DNA of 64,000 nucleotides from NCBI GenBank assembly GCA_038106145.1, contig JAYODD010000004.1:62001-126000 (forward strand), given 5' to 3'. The translations under genes and the position numbers were made by a program. This document shows, piece after piece, positions 53,697-63,438 of this stretch. The notes beneath the pieces are model-generated. The model saw only the letters and a program-made list of their open reading frames with translations. It searched no databases and was not told where the DNA came from. The number at the start of each line of letters is the position of its first letter. The stretch's first letter is position 1. The DNA is from JBFJKD01 sp038106145. Lineage in GTDB: Bacteria; Pseudomonadota; Gammaproteobacteria; Pseudomonadales; Porticoccaceae.

Positions 53697-55310
53697 ATGA
53701 CTCTGCTCACCGCGATGCTGTGCGCCGTTCTTGCGCTGACCGCCTGCGGCGGCGGCGAAAACAACGTCACCTCAGGAAACAGGAGCCAGACTCTGCACTG
53801 GGGTAACGGCGCCGAGCCCCAGGAGTTGGACCCCCATATTGTGACGGGCATTCCCGAGCACCATATTATTGTGGCCCTGCTCGAGGGGCTGGTGCTCAAG
53901 GATCCCGTCACCCTGGAACCCATTCCAGGGGTTGCCGAAAGCTGGTCCATCGACGAATCAGGCACGGTATACACTTTTCAGATCAGGTCGAATGCCCGTT
54001 GGTCCAACGGCGATCCGGTGACCGCCGCAGACTTCGCGTGGTCCTGGCAGCGCGCATTGCAGCCGGAACTGGGCAACCTCTACGCCTATATGTATTACCC
54101 GATCAAAAACGCCGAGGCCTACGCCACCGGCAAACTGGATGATTTTTCCCAGGTGGGCGTCAAGGCGCTGTCCCGCCATCAACTCCAGGTTACATTAACC
54201 CACCCCACACCCTATTTTTTACAATTGCTCGACCACTACAGCATGTTCCCCGTGCATCGCTCCACTATCGAATCCTTTGGCGCCCCGGCGGAGCGCGGCA
54301 CGCGCTGGACCAGGGCAGGCAACTTTGTCGGCAACGGGGCTTTTGTATTGACGCAATGGGATCTGAACAAAGTGGTCGTGGTGCAAAAAAACCCCCAGTA
54401 CTGGGACGCAGAGCGGGTTGCACTTAACGAAATTCGCTTCTACCCCACGGAAAATATTTCCACTGAGGAGCGCATGTTTCGTGCGGGTCAGTTGCATGTC
54501 ACCGGTTCCCTGCCCACTGACAAAATCGCCGTGTATCGTGAGCAGGCCCCACAGTTTTTGCGCATCTCACCCTATCTTGGCACCTATTATTACCGCATCA
54601 ATACTCGCGTTCCCCATCTCGCTGACAAACGCGTGCGGCGCGCCCTGGCGCTGGCCATCGACCGGCAAAGTATCGTCGACAATGTCACCAAGGGTGGGCA
54701 AATTCCCGCTTCCACCTTTACCCCTCCCGACACGCTGAACTACAGTGCCGAACCCGCGTTGGACTACGACCCGCAACGGGCCCGGAAACTGCTGGCCGCG
54801 GCGGGCTACCCCGGGGGTAAGGACTTCCCCACCACGGAAATTTTGTATAACACCAGCGAGGGCCACCAAAAAATCGCCGTAGCACTGCAACAGATGTGGA
54901 AGACGGTATTGAATATCGACGTAACCCTGAATAATCAGGACTGGAAAGTCTATCTGGATAATGAGGCTTCGGGCAATTTTCAAATTTCCCGGGCTGGCTG
55001 GATCGGCGATTACGTGGACCCCAATACCTTTCTCGACCTGTGGCTCACCGGGGGCGGCAACAACCGCACCGGCTGGAGTAACGCCGAGTACGACCGATTA
55101 GTTACGCAACTGGCGCCTACCGCCCCCGATCGCGATACCCGCTACGACTACTTTCGCCGCGCCGAGGCGATTTTACTCGACGAGATGCCCATCATTCCCC
55201 TGTATATCTATACCAGTGTGCACCTGGTACACGATAGCGTGAACGGGATGCCCGGCAATATTCTCGACTACGTCCTGTATAAAAATATTTCCCTGCGCGC
55301 GAATAACTGA
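53697..55310 (+). CDS. oppA: oligopeptide ABC importer, substrate-binding lipoprotein (OppA-like)
   Basis: This extracytoplasmic receptor of the SBP_bac_5 family catches peptides for the Opp importer. A short signal peptide with lipobox LTAC anchors it to a membrane. Family features include GAEPQELDPHIVTGIPE, GVAESWSIDESGTVYTFQIR, NARWSNGDPVTAADF and RRALALAIDRQSIV. 537 residues is normal for OppA. It is followed closely by oppB (2 nt). The ribosome site before the ATG is weak. Peptide specificity cannot be read from sequence; a murein tripeptide receptor (MppA-like) is an alternative. Confidence 0.93.
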   Translation: MTLLTAMLCAVLALTACGGGENNVTSGNRSQTLHWGNGAEPQELDPHIVTGIPEHHIIVALLEGLVLKDPVTLEPIPGVAESWSIDESGTVYTFQIRSNARWSNGDPVTAADFAWSWQRALQPELGNLYAYMYYPIKNAEAYATGKLDDFSQVGVKALSRHQLQVTLTHPTPYFLQLLDHYSMFPVHRSTIESFGAPAERGTRWTRAGNFVGNGAFVLTQWDLNKVVVVQKNPQYWDAERVALNEIRFYPTENISTEERMFRAGQLHVTGSLPTDKIAVYREQAPQFLRISPYLGTYYYRINTRVPHLADKRVRRALALAIDRQSIVDNVTKGGQIPASTFTPPDTLNYSAEPALDYDPQRARKLLAAAGYPGGKDFPTTEILYNTSEGHQKIAVALQQMWKTVLNIDVTLNNQDWKVYLDNEASGNFQISRAGWIGDYVDPNTFLDLWLTGGGNNRTGWSNAEYDRLVTQLAPTAPDRDTRYDYFRRAEAILLDEMPIIPLYIYTSVHLVHDSVNGMPGNILDYVLYKNISLRANN

Positions 55311-55312
55311 TT

Positions 55313-56251
55313 ATGTGGCGCTTTATACGCAACCGATTATTACAGGCCATACCGGTGCTACTGGTGGTGATCGCCGCCACCTTCTTTTTGGTACGGCTGG
55401 CGCCGGGTGGTCCATTCAGTGCGGAAAAAGCCGTACCCGAAGCGGTATTGAAAGCTCTCGAAACCCGTTACCACCTGGACGAACCGATGCCCCTGCAGTT
55501 TATTCGTTACCTGGGGGATCTGGCGCGGGGTGATTTCGGTCCCTCCTTTCGTTTTCCGGGCCGCTCGGTCAACGAAATGATCGCGGCCGGGCTACCCGCC
55601 ACGGCGGAACTGGCTCTGTATGCCATATTGATTGCGATCGTGCTCGGCACCTGTGCCGGAGTAACCGCGGCCCTGCGCCCCAACACTGCTCAGGATTATG
55701 TCCCCATGTCGGCGGCCATGGTGGGCATTTGCATGCCGTCATTTTTGCTGGGTCCACTGTTGATGCTGCTGTTCGGCATCTGGCTGGAATGGGTGCCGGT
55801 ATCCGGGTGGGGCAATATTCCCGGCGATAAAATACTGCCGGCCCTGACCCTCGGTTCCGGATACACCGCCTACATCGCACGCCTCTCCCGCGGTGGTATG
55901 CTGGAAGTGTTGTCCCAGGATTATATCCGCACCGCGCGGGCCAAGGGCCTGCCGGAATGGGTGGTGGTGTTGAAGCACGGCCTGCGCGGCGGGCTAATTC
56001 CGGTGGTGGCCTTCATGGGACCCGCTTTTGCCGGCCTGCTGAGTGGATCCTTTGTGGTCGAGACGTTATTTCAGATACCCGGATTGGGGCGGTTCTATGT
56101 CCAGGCCGCGTTCAATCGGGATTACACCATGATTATGGGCACCACGGTATTTTTTGCCGCTTTGATCATCCTGTTCAATTTGTTATCCGACATCGCCGCG
56201 GTCTGGCTTAACCCCCGGCTACGGGACCAGTACCGTGGAGGCAAAGCATGA
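55313..56251 (+). CDS. oppB: oligopeptide ABC importer permease OppB
   Basis: This is an inner-membrane permease with six helices. It has the N-terminal RNRLLQAIPVLLVV block and the EAA loop YIRTARAKGLPEWVVVLKHGLR that contacts the ATPase. Length 312 is close to the 306 of E. coli OppB. It overlaps oppC by 4 nt. Confidence 0.95.
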   Translation: MWRFIRNRLLQAIPVLLVVIAATFFLVRLAPGGPFSAEKAVPEAVLKALETRYHLDEPMPLQFIRYLGDLARGDFGPSFRFPGRSVNEMIAAGLPATAELALYAILIAIVLGTCAGVTAALRPNTAQDYVPMSAAMVGICMPSFLLGPLLMLLFGIWLEWVPVSGWGNIPGDKILPALTLGSGYTAYIARLSRGGMLEVLSQDYIRTARAKGLPEWVVVLKHGLRGGLIPVVAFMGPAFAGLLSGSFVVETLFQIPGLGRFYVQAAFNRDYTMIMGTTVFFAALIILFNLLSDIAAVWLNPRLRDQYRGGKA

Positions 56252-57132
56252 CTCTTGCTACCACCGCGGCTGCCACCGAGGAGCGGGGCGTGTCCCTGTG
56301 GCAGGACGCGTGGCGACGTCTGCAAAAAAATCGCCTCGCCCTGCTGGGTCTCGGGGTACTCCTGGCCATGACCCTCACCGCGCTATTGACCCCCTGGATC
56401 GCGCCCTACAGTTACGATGCGCAGAACCTGGCCCTCGGCGCCACACCACCCTCCGCGCAACATTGGCTGGGCACCGATACCCTGGGCAGGGATCTGCTGA
56501 CTCGCATACTGTACGGTAGCCGCGTCTCGCTAATGGTGGGCTTCGTGGCCACCGGCGTGGCCCTCAGCATCGGTATTTTGTACGGCACCATTGCCGGTTA
56601 CGCCGGTGGTCGCGTGGACGCCACCATGATGCGCCTGGTGGATATTATGTACGCCCTGCCGTTTATGATTTTCATTATTCTGCTAATGGTGGTGTTCGGG
56701 CGCAATATCGTGTTGCTGTTTTTCGCCATCGGCGCGGTGGAATGGCTGACCATGGCGCGCATCGTGCGCAGCCAGGTGCAAACTTTGCGTCAGCAGGAAT
56801 TTATCGAGGCGGCGGTTTCCCTCGGTCTGTCCCGTTGGCTGATTGTCCGCCGCCACCTGATTCCAAACACGCTGGGCCCGGTTATCGTTTACACCACGCT
56901 CACCATTCCCGGCGTGATTCTGCTCGAGGCTTTCCTCAGTTTTCTGGGGCTGGGCATTCAGCCGCCGCAGAGTTCCTGGGGATCGCTGATTTCCGCCGGA
57001 GTGGAAACCATGGAGGAATATCCCTGGCTATTGCTGTTTCCCGGACTGGTGCTGTCCATTACGCTCTTCGCACTGAATTTTTTAGGGGATGGGCTACGCG
57101 ACGCCCTCGATCCACGGGCCGCCAAGGACTAA
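56248..57132 (+). CDS. oppC: oligopeptide ABC importer permease OppC
   Basis: This is the second permease of the importer. It has the N-terminal helix typical of OppC (NRLALLGLGVLLAMTLTALL), the HWLGTDTLGRDLLTRILYG block and the EAA loop (EFIEAAVSLGLSRWLIVRRH). 294 residues is typical. The ATG overlaps the oppB stop. Together with OppB it forms the peptide channel. Confidence 0.95.
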   Translation: MTLATTAAATEERGVSLWQDAWRRLQKNRLALLGLGVLLAMTLTALLTPWIAPYSYDAQNLALGATPPSAQHWLGTDTLGRDLLTRILYGSRVSLMVGFVATGVALSIGILYGTIAGYAGGRVDATMMRLVDIMYALPFMIFIILLMVVFGRNIVLLFFAIGAVEWLTMARIVRSQVQTLRQQEFIEAAVSLGLSRWLIVRRHLIPNTLGPVIVYTTLTIPGVILLEAFLSFLGLGIQPPQSSWGSLISAGVETMEEYPWLLLFPGLVLSITLFALNFLGDGLRDALDPRAAKD

Positions 57133-57141
57133 CAGCACCCC

Positions 57142-58785
57142 ATGAGCTTACTCGACGTCCAACACTTGACCGTGCGCTTCCATACCCGCAATGGCGTGCT
57201 TACCGCGGTTGACGATGTGAGTTTCACGGTCGATCCCGGCGAGACACTGGCTATCGTCGGCGAGTCCGGATCGGGCAAATCAGTTACCTGTTACAGCCTG
57301 TTGCGCCTGATACCGGAGCCACCCGGGCGCATCGAAAGTGGCACCGCTTTGTTTGACGGCGTGGATTTGCTGCAATCTCCTGTATCAGCGCTACGCCATA
57401 TTCGCGGTAACGACATCGCGGTCATTTTTCAGGATCCCATGTCCTGCCTGAATCCGTTCCTGACCATTGGCGAACAGTTGATGGAGCCCCTGATTTTCCA
57501 TCGACAGCTGATGCGGCCCGCGGCTCGCAATCAGGCCCTCGCCCTCCTCGCAGAGGTTGGCATTAAAGATCCCACCAGGCGTTTTGAGAGTTATCCCCAC
57601 GAATTTTCCGGCGGTATGCGCCAACGGGTGATGATCGCCATGGCATTGATCGCGGAACCGAAACTGCTGATTGCGGACGAACCCACTACCGCCCTCGACG
57701 TCACCGTGCAGGCGCAGATACTACGCCTGATCAAGGAGCTACAGCAACGTCGCAATATCGCGGTAATTCTCATCAGTCACGACCTTTCCGTCGTGGCGGG
57801 AGTCGCCGATCGTATCGCGGTGATGCACCAGGGCAAGGTGGTTGAAACCGGTGCCACCAACACCATTTTTACCGGCGCCCAACATCCCTATACCCGCAAG
57901 CTGCTCGCATCGATTCGCAGCGGCGCCAAACAACACGCCGTCGATTCGGCTCCGACACCCCGGCCATTACTGGAGGTCAAAAACCTGACCACCTGTTTTC
58001 GCGACTACGGCACACCCTTACTGGCAACCGATGCAGAACGTTTTGTCACCGCTGTCGACAATGTATCCCTGACGGTAAATCACGGCGAAATTCTCGGCCT
58101 GGTAGGGGAATCCGGCTCCGGTAAATCCAGCCTCGGCCGATCAATTTTGCAGTTGATTCCGGTGCGCTCCGGCTCGGTAACCTTTGCGGGCCAGCAATTG
58201 TGTGGACTCAACGCCAAAGCCATGCGGCCGCTGCGGCGGCGCATGCAGATGATTTTTCAGGATCCCTACGCCTCCCTCAATCCGCGCATGACCGTATTTG
58301 ACGCCCTTGCCGAACCCCTGTTATTCCACCGTCTGGCGACCCGTAGCAGCGTGGAAAAATTGGTGCATACGCTGATGGACGAAGTCGGTCTGGCGCGGGC
58401 CTATGTGCGCAAATATCCCCATGAATTTTCCGGCGGGCAGCGCCAGCGAATTGCCATTGGTCGCGCCATCGCCACGCGGCCGGAATTTGTGCTGGCGGAC
58501 GAACCGGTATCGGCGCTAGACGTCACCATTCAGGCGCAAATTCTCGACCTGTTACTCGATCTGGTGGCACGCCACAATTTGACCATGCTGTTTATCTCCC
58601 ACGACCTGTCCGTGGTGCGCTACATTGCCGATCGGGTGATGGTGATGCACCGCGGAAAAATTATTGAAAGCGAAAAAACCGAAACGCTGTGGGCGCATCC
58701 TCAACAACCCTACACGCAGCAGTTACTGGCGGCGATACCGGGCGCGGATCGCCCACAGCATCGACCTCCGGCCGGCGATTATTGA
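57142..58785 (+). CDS. oppDF: fused oligopeptide importer ATPase (OppD-OppF)
   Basis: One polypeptide carries two nucleotide-binding domains, equal to OppD (residues about 1-265) and OppF (about 275-545). Walker A is GESGSGKS in both. The signatures are FSGGMRQRVMIAMAL and FSGGQRQRIAIGRAI. Walker B is LLIADEPTTALD and FVLADEPVSALD. In many bacteria the two are separate genes; the fusion is also known in others. An iron-sulfur tail like that of OppD is not evident. It lies 9 nt after oppC and closes the operon. Confidence 0.95.
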   Translation: MSLLDVQHLTVRFHTRNGVLTAVDDVSFTVDPGETLAIVGESGSGKSVTCYSLLRLIPEPPGRIESGTALFDGVDLLQSPVSALRHIRGNDIAVIFQDPMSCLNPFLTIGEQLMEPLIFHRQLMRPAARNQALALLAEVGIKDPTRRFESYPHEFSGGMRQRVMIAMALIAEPKLLIADEPTTALDVTVQAQILRLIKELQQRRNIAVILISHDLSVVAGVADRIAVMHQGKVVETGATNTIFTGAQHPYTRKLLASIRSGAKQHAVDSAPTPRPLLEVKNLTTCFRDYGTPLLATDAERFVTAVDNVSLTVNHGEILGLVGESGSGKSSLGRSILQLIPVRSGSVTFAGQQLCGLNAKAMRPLRRRMQMIFQDPYASLNPRMTVFDALAEPLLFHRLATRSSVEKLVHTLMDEVGLARAYVRKYPHEFSGGQRQRIAIGRAIATRPEFVLADEPVSALDVTIQAQILDLLLDLVARHNLTMLFISHDLSVVRYIADRVMVMHRGKIIESEKTETLWAHPQQPYTQQLLAAIPGADRPQHRPPAGDY

Positions 58786-58900
58786 TATAAGTCAAACGAT
58801 GTTGCGAAAGCCCTGGGCAAGAAAAAGACAGCCGATTAAATTGGGGGGAGTTCAGTAAACGCTGTCTGGCCGCGACCGACAAATCTCACAGGAGAATGAC

Positions 58901-60094
58901 GTGAGTGCGCAAATTCCCTCGATTGATACGACCTTTACATGGCCGGCCAAGTACAACGAAATTCCCAAAGAGGTATTTGAGAAACCTGAACTGTGGAAGC
59001 TCGAACTGGAGCGCATTTTTTACGGCGAGGAATGGCACCCTCTCGCGCACCGCGCGGAAATCCCCAACCCCGGGGATTACAAGGCCGGTTTCGTCGGGGA
59101 AATGCCCGTTTTCGCGGTACACGGCCAGGATGGTCAGATTCGCGTTTTTCACAATTCCTGCGCCCATCGCGGCGCCACATTGGTCACCGACGCCGCGGGT
59201 TGCAAGCAGGAATTCGAGTGCCCCTACCACCGCTGGCTGTTCAACCCCCAGGGCGAGCTGGTGGGCTGCCCCAACAGCAAGGAGTTTTCGCCGAGTTTCG
59301 CCAAGGACAAGTTTGGCTTGAAATTGTTGCGTACCGAAGAATTTTGCGGCCTTTACTTCGCTACCCTGAGCGACAAGACTCCCCCTTTAAATGAGTATTT
59401 TGATCAGGGTTTTCTCGAGCCCCTGTCACGCATTTTGGGCGGCGATGGCAAGTTACGCTTTGTGGGTTACCAGAAGGTGTACTACGACTGCAACTGGAAA
59501 GCTTATTGCGATAACGACGGGTACCACGCGCCACTGCTGCACCTGGCGTTCAAGCTGCTCAACTGGCAGGGGGGCAAGGGAACCCAGCACATCACCCGCA
59601 ACGGGCACATGGCGTTTCAGTCGGAGTTGAAGGTGCCGGATCAGGTCACCGCCCTTAATGACGGCTCCATTGTGCATTTTAAAGGTACCGATACCAGCAC
59701 CGGCTCGCTGGTGCTGTCCGCCTTTCCCGTGACGATTTTTTCAAAACATCTGGATATGCTGAATATTCGCTACGCCTACCCCAAAGGCCCACGCGGCATA
59801 GAGGTGCACTACGCTTATTTCTGTCACCAGGATGACGATGACGAGATGGTGCGTCATCGCATCCGCCAGTCGAGCAATCTGCTGGGTCCGAGCGGTCTGG
59901 TGAGCCTCGAGGATGCAGCGATTTTTACCCGCATTGATCTGGGCAATCGCTCCCCCGGCAATGCCATTTTTCAGAAAGGTGTCAAAGACGAATTTGAACT
60001 GGGCTTCGATGTTGGGCAAAACGATGAATCTGGAAATTTGCCCCGCTGGGAGTATTACCGGCAAATTATGGGCTTCAAAAGGGCTGCTGTATGA
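58901..60094 (+). CDS. Rieske aromatic-ring-hydroxylating dioxygenase alpha subunit
   Basis: This is the large oxygenase subunit. The Rieske site is SCAHRGATL and FECPYHRWLF; the second motif has Arg where most members have Gly (CPYHGW). The mononuclear iron site is NDGYHAPLLHLAF. The length of 397 and an adjacent beta subunit place it among two-component aromatic dioxygenases. The GTG start has AGGAG 6 nt upstream. It overlaps the beta-subunit gene by 4 nt. The substrate is unknown, and ferredoxin and reductase genes are absent nearby. It differs markedly from the other Rieske protein in this window. Confidence 0.92.
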   Translation: MSAQIPSIDTTFTWPAKYNEIPKEVFEKPELWKLELERIFYGEEWHPLAHRAEIPNPGDYKAGFVGEMPVFAVHGQDGQIRVFHNSCAHRGATLVTDAAGCKQEFECPYHRWLFNPQGELVGCPNSKEFSPSFAKDKFGLKLLRTEEFCGLYFATLSDKTPPLNEYFDQGFLEPLSRILGGDGKLRFVGYQKVYYDCNWKAYCDNDGYHAPLLHLAFKLLNWQGGKGTQHITRNGHMAFQSELKVPDQVTALNDGSIVHFKGTDTSTGSLVLSAFPVTIFSKHLDMLNIRYAYPKGPRGIEVHYAYFCHQDDDDEMVRHRIRQSSNLLGPSGLVSLEDAAIFTRIDLGNRSPGNAIFQKGVKDEFELGFDVGQNDESGNLPRWEYYRQIMGFKRAAV

Positions 60095-60576
60095 ATGGTG
60101 TCGGCGACCACGCTATTTGGCACATTGAACTACTCAATCGCAGTTACATGCGCGCACTTGACCGCAAGGACATGCAAGGCTGGCTGGCGACGTTTACCAG
60201 CAATGGCTCTTATATTTGCATTTCCGAGGAAAACGAACGACGCGGGTTTCCCATCGCCTATATGCTCGATGATTGTTACGCCCGGTTGCAGGATCGCGTC
60301 ATTCAGGTATTGGATATCCAGGACGATGCCATTGAACATTATCAACCCCGGCACTTCTCTCAACTGATCGATATAGAACCGTTGCGCGGCGGTCACTACC
60401 GGGTGGAAAGTAACTTTTCCGTAACCTATACGCCGGCTGACACCGGACGTTCGGCACTACTGGCCACTGGTCAGTACATCGACGAAGTGGCGGTAAACGG
60501 CACAGCTAAATTTGTGCAGCGCAAGGCCGTGGTCGACACTAATGTTCTCCCGCGCTACATTGCATACCCTATTTAA
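60091..60576 (+). CDS. aromatic-ring-hydroxylating dioxygenase beta subunit
   Basis: This small NTF2/SnoaL-like subunit of the ring-hydroxylating family has 161 residues, with LLNRSYMRALDRKDMQGW at the start and QRKAVVDTNVLPRYIAYPI at the end, as in beta subunits of anthranilate or benzoate-type dioxygenases. It has no catalytic metal and supports assembly of an alpha3-beta3 hexamer. Its ATG lies in the alpha-subunit stop (ATGA). Transcription ends against the convergent CHASE2 gene. Confidence 0.9.
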   Translation: MNGVGDHAIWHIELLNRSYMRALDRKDMQGWLATFTSNGSYICISEENERRGFPIAYMLDDCYARLQDRVIQVLDIQDDAIEHYQPRHFSQLIDIEPLRGGHYRVESNFSVTYTPADTGRSALLATGQYIDEVAVNGTAKFVQRKAVVDTNVLPRYIAYPI

Positions 60577-60646
60577 AGCGCCAGCAAAACTTACCCCCCG
60601 ACAGACCCGGCGGTGACCCGAGGGAGAAGTCCGTCCAACACCGTCC

Positions 60647-63409
60647 TCAGACGGTGGCAGCCGTGGCCTGCCACTGCTCTAACCAGGTTTCCAGCTTGGC
60701 CGATGGCAGCGGCGGGCTAATCCAGTAGCCTTGGGCGATGTCGCAGCCAGCATCGCGTAATAAATCGTATATTTCGCGGGATTCCACGCCTTCCGCAACC
60801 ACCTTGAGCCCCAGGCTGTGGGACAATTCCACGGTAGAGCGCACGATTATCTGATCACTTTTATTAGCTAACAATTCGTGAATAAATAGTTTGTCTATTT
60901 TTAACTCCTGTACTGGCAGTTGCTTAAGGTAGGACAGGGAAGCGTATCCGGTACCAAAGTCGTCGATGGAAAGCCGTATATCCAGCGCGCGAATCTGTTT
61001 GAGTATTTCAAACGCGCGCTCGGGATTATCGACAATCGCACTTTCGGTAATCTCCAGTTCCAGCCAGGCCGGATCGACCGAATATTCCGCCAGAAAATTT
61101 TTGAGATCATCCACCAGACTCATGTCCTGCAGTAAAAATGCGGACAAATTTACCGCCATGGATAAGTTGTATCCCTGAGCGCGCAAGCGTCGACAACGAC
61201 TCATGGCCGTTTTCAGGGTATACAGGGTCAGTGGTTTGATCATGCCCGAGCGCTCGGCGACATTAATAAAATCATCTGGCGCCACCGTGCCCAGCGTCGG
61301 ATGCACCCAGCGCACCAGTGCTTCAAGACACACCACTTCCCCGCTACTTATGTCCACTTTGGGCTGATAAACAAGAATAAATTGTTCATCGTCCACCGCA
61401 AGGTTCAGTTGACTACTGATCGCCAGATTGCGCAAGGTATTACTGTCCAGGCTGGCATCGTAAAGCACATAATCCAGATGATTAATCTTGGCCTGATACA
61501 TAGCCACATCGGCAAACATCATTAATTCTTCGTCAACCTGGGTATGCTCCGGCAAATGCGCGATGCCGATGGATGCCTGTACCTGGAGGGACATAGCCTC
61601 CGCAGCAAACGGTTTTTTAATCAATGCAACAAGCGCATTGGCCATGGATTCGGCCTTCAGCGCTACTTCCAAACCAGTGAGCAGCACGCCAAATTCATCG
61701 CCTCCGATACGCGCGACAAAAACATCGTTGCTTTGCACAGCCTCCAGACGTTCGCCCAACTCATGTAAAATTTTGTCCCCGGCACCGTGGCCCAGGGTGT
61801 CGTTAATTTCCTTAAAGCGGTCCAGGTCAATAAACAATAATGCGGCAGGGCATTGTGAATCCCGGTAGTCCTGAACCGCCCTGTGCAATCTGTCCTTGAG
61901 CGCCGCCCGGTTAAACAGCCCCGTCAGAGAGTCGTGGGTCGCCTGAAAGCTCAACTCCATCTGACGCGTCTTGCGCTCGGTGATGTCGCGCACAAACAGG
62001 GTATAAAGCTTTTGCTCGGCAAGCGGCAAGCGATTGAGTGAAAATTCAATGGGAAATAGCGCGGCGGATAAATGTCGGCCCTGATCTTCACATAAATCCT
62101 TACCGGTATAGCTTTCCGCGAATAGTCCGTCATTCATCAGCGCCGGAACAAGACTGGCAATAGATTGGTTGAGTGGCGATCGTCCCGTGTAGCCAAACAT
62201 TTTCTGTGCGGCGGGATTGATGGATTTTATGAAGCCCTTTTCATCAAGAGTTAAAATACCATCGCCGGTGTTTTCCACCACTGTAGCCATCAACGCTTCC
62301 TGACGCACCAGCCTCAGGCGTTGTCGAAAAAGCCGCAACGCCTGCTGATCGATCCGCGCGAGCTGTATGAGTACGAAACTGAGCCAGGGAAAAATCAGCA
62401 GTGGCGACGTATCCAGTATCAATCTGCGAAGCAATAGTTGTTGCCCTACCAGCAACCAGCCCACCGTCACCGCCAGGGCGATCACCACGCCGGTGCGCCA
62501 GGAGATTTTTATTGACAAAAACATAATGCACAGCTGCATCAACGCGACAAGCAATACAACAACCGGTTTGTCGATATCCCTTAATTTTCCAGCGATCAAC
62601 GTTTGATATGCCAATGCCTGCACCACAGGTCCTGGCAGGGATCGGTACACTGGCACCGGAATTTGGTCGCTCAGCTCAAGAGCCGTAGCGCCGACAATGA
62701 CGTGTTTATCGGTAAACAAATCATGCGGGTAATTTCCCGCATAAACGTCCGCGTAGGAAATATGGTTTAAAGAACTGGGGTCGATACTGAAATCTATCCG
62801 TAGCCTGTCGGTGTCGTAAATATTACCGCCGTGCAGCAACGCCGGGGCGGTGTAGAGATCGACATCGGCAAAGCGGCTGAACAGCGTCATACGCCGCACC
62901 AGGCCATCCTGATCGGGTTTCAAATTAACCGAAACGGGCGTCACTCGATCGGCAAACAGGGGGAGTGGTTGAACGAGCGATAATTTGCGATTGTCCTGAC
63001 TGCTGGTGTACTGCAAAAATGTCGGCAACAGGATCTGTCCTGAATCAAATGTCCCCAAAGCGCGGGCAAATTCAGCATCTTCGCTCGCCTCGCTGGGCGC
63101 ACTAAAATCCACGTCAAAAAAGATTTTGTTGACACCTGATGCGCGTAATCGCTCCAGCACCCGCGCGTGATAACTGCGGGGCCAGGGCCATAATTTAAGT
63201 TTATTGATACTGTANNNNNNNNNNATTTCCACCAGGACCAGGTCGGCGTTCACAGCGTGCCGGGATAATTTGAAATTGAACGCCGTAATAGCATTGTCGA
63301 AGTTCTGTAACGCACCGGATAAATACAGCGCCAGCGTTAACGCAAAACTCGAAAGCGCCGCCCACCAATTTTTGGTAAACACTGCTTTATGAAATGATCT
63401 GTCACCCAA
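60647..63409 (-). CDS. CHASE2-PAS-GGDEF-EAL c-di-GMP protein
   Basis: This is a membrane sensor for making and breaking c-di-GMP. Order: a TM helix (residues about 15-33), an extracytoplasmic CHASE2 domain (about 40-300) including WPWPRSYHARVLERL, three membrane helices (about 305-385), a PAS domain, GGDEF (ARIGGDEFGVLL, active-site residues intact) and EAL (CLEALVRW, DDFGTGYASLSYL intact). A 10-N gap at 63215-63224 replaces about four residues after LVLVE. It has a TTG start with GGAG 6 nt upstream. The FecR-domain gene lies just upstream, a common neighbour of CHASE2 proteins. Confidence 0.93.
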   Translation of the reverse strand: MGDRSFHKAVFTKNWWAALSSFALTLALYLSGALQNFDNAITAFNFKLSRHAVNADLVLVEXXXXYSINKLKLWPWPRSYHARVLERLRASGVNKIFFDVDFSAPSEASEDAEFARALGTFDSGQILLPTFLQYTSSQDNRKLSLVQPLPLFADRVTPVSVNLKPDQDGLVRRMTLFSRFADVDLYTAPALLHGGNIYDTDRLRIDFSIDPSSLNHISYADVYAGNYPHDLFTDKHVIVGATALELSDQIPVPVYRSLPGPVVQALAYQTLIAGKLRDIDKPVVVLLVALMQLCIMFLSIKISWRTGVVIALAVTVGWLLVGQQLLLRRLILDTSPLLIFPWLSFVLIQLARIDQQALRLFRQRLRLVRQEALMATVVENTGDGILTLDEKGFIKSINPAAQKMFGYTGRSPLNQSIASLVPALMNDGLFAESYTGKDLCEDQGRHLSAALFPIEFSLNRLPLAEQKLYTLFVRDITERKTRQMELSFQATHDSLTGLFNRAALKDRLHRAVQDYRDSQCPAALLFIDLDRFKEINDTLGHGAGDKILHELGERLEAVQSNDVFVARIGGDEFGVLLTGLEVALKAESMANALVALIKKPFAAEAMSLQVQASIGIAHLPEHTQVDEELMMFADVAMYQAKINHLDYVLYDASLDSNTLRNLAISSQLNLAVDDEQFILVYQPKVDISSGEVVCLEALVRWVHPTLGTVAPDDFINVAERSGMIKPLTLYTLKTAMSRCRRLRAQGYNLSMAVNLSAFLLQDMSLVDDLKNFLAEYSVDPAWLELEITESAIVDNPERAFEILKQIRALDIRLSIDDFGTGYASLSYLKQLPVQELKIDKLFIHELLANKSDQIIVRSTVELSHSLGLKVVAEGVESREIYDLLRDAGCDIAQGYWISPPLPSAKLETWLEQWQATAATV

Positions 63410-63438
63410 GCGTTACTCCACCGCGCCCTGCCAGATAG

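Noticed and set aside
60639..60656. 7-bp hairpin CACCGTC/GACGGTG at the end of the CHASE2 gene
   Set aside because: It includes the stop codon and is not followed by a T run on either strand, so a terminator is not supported.
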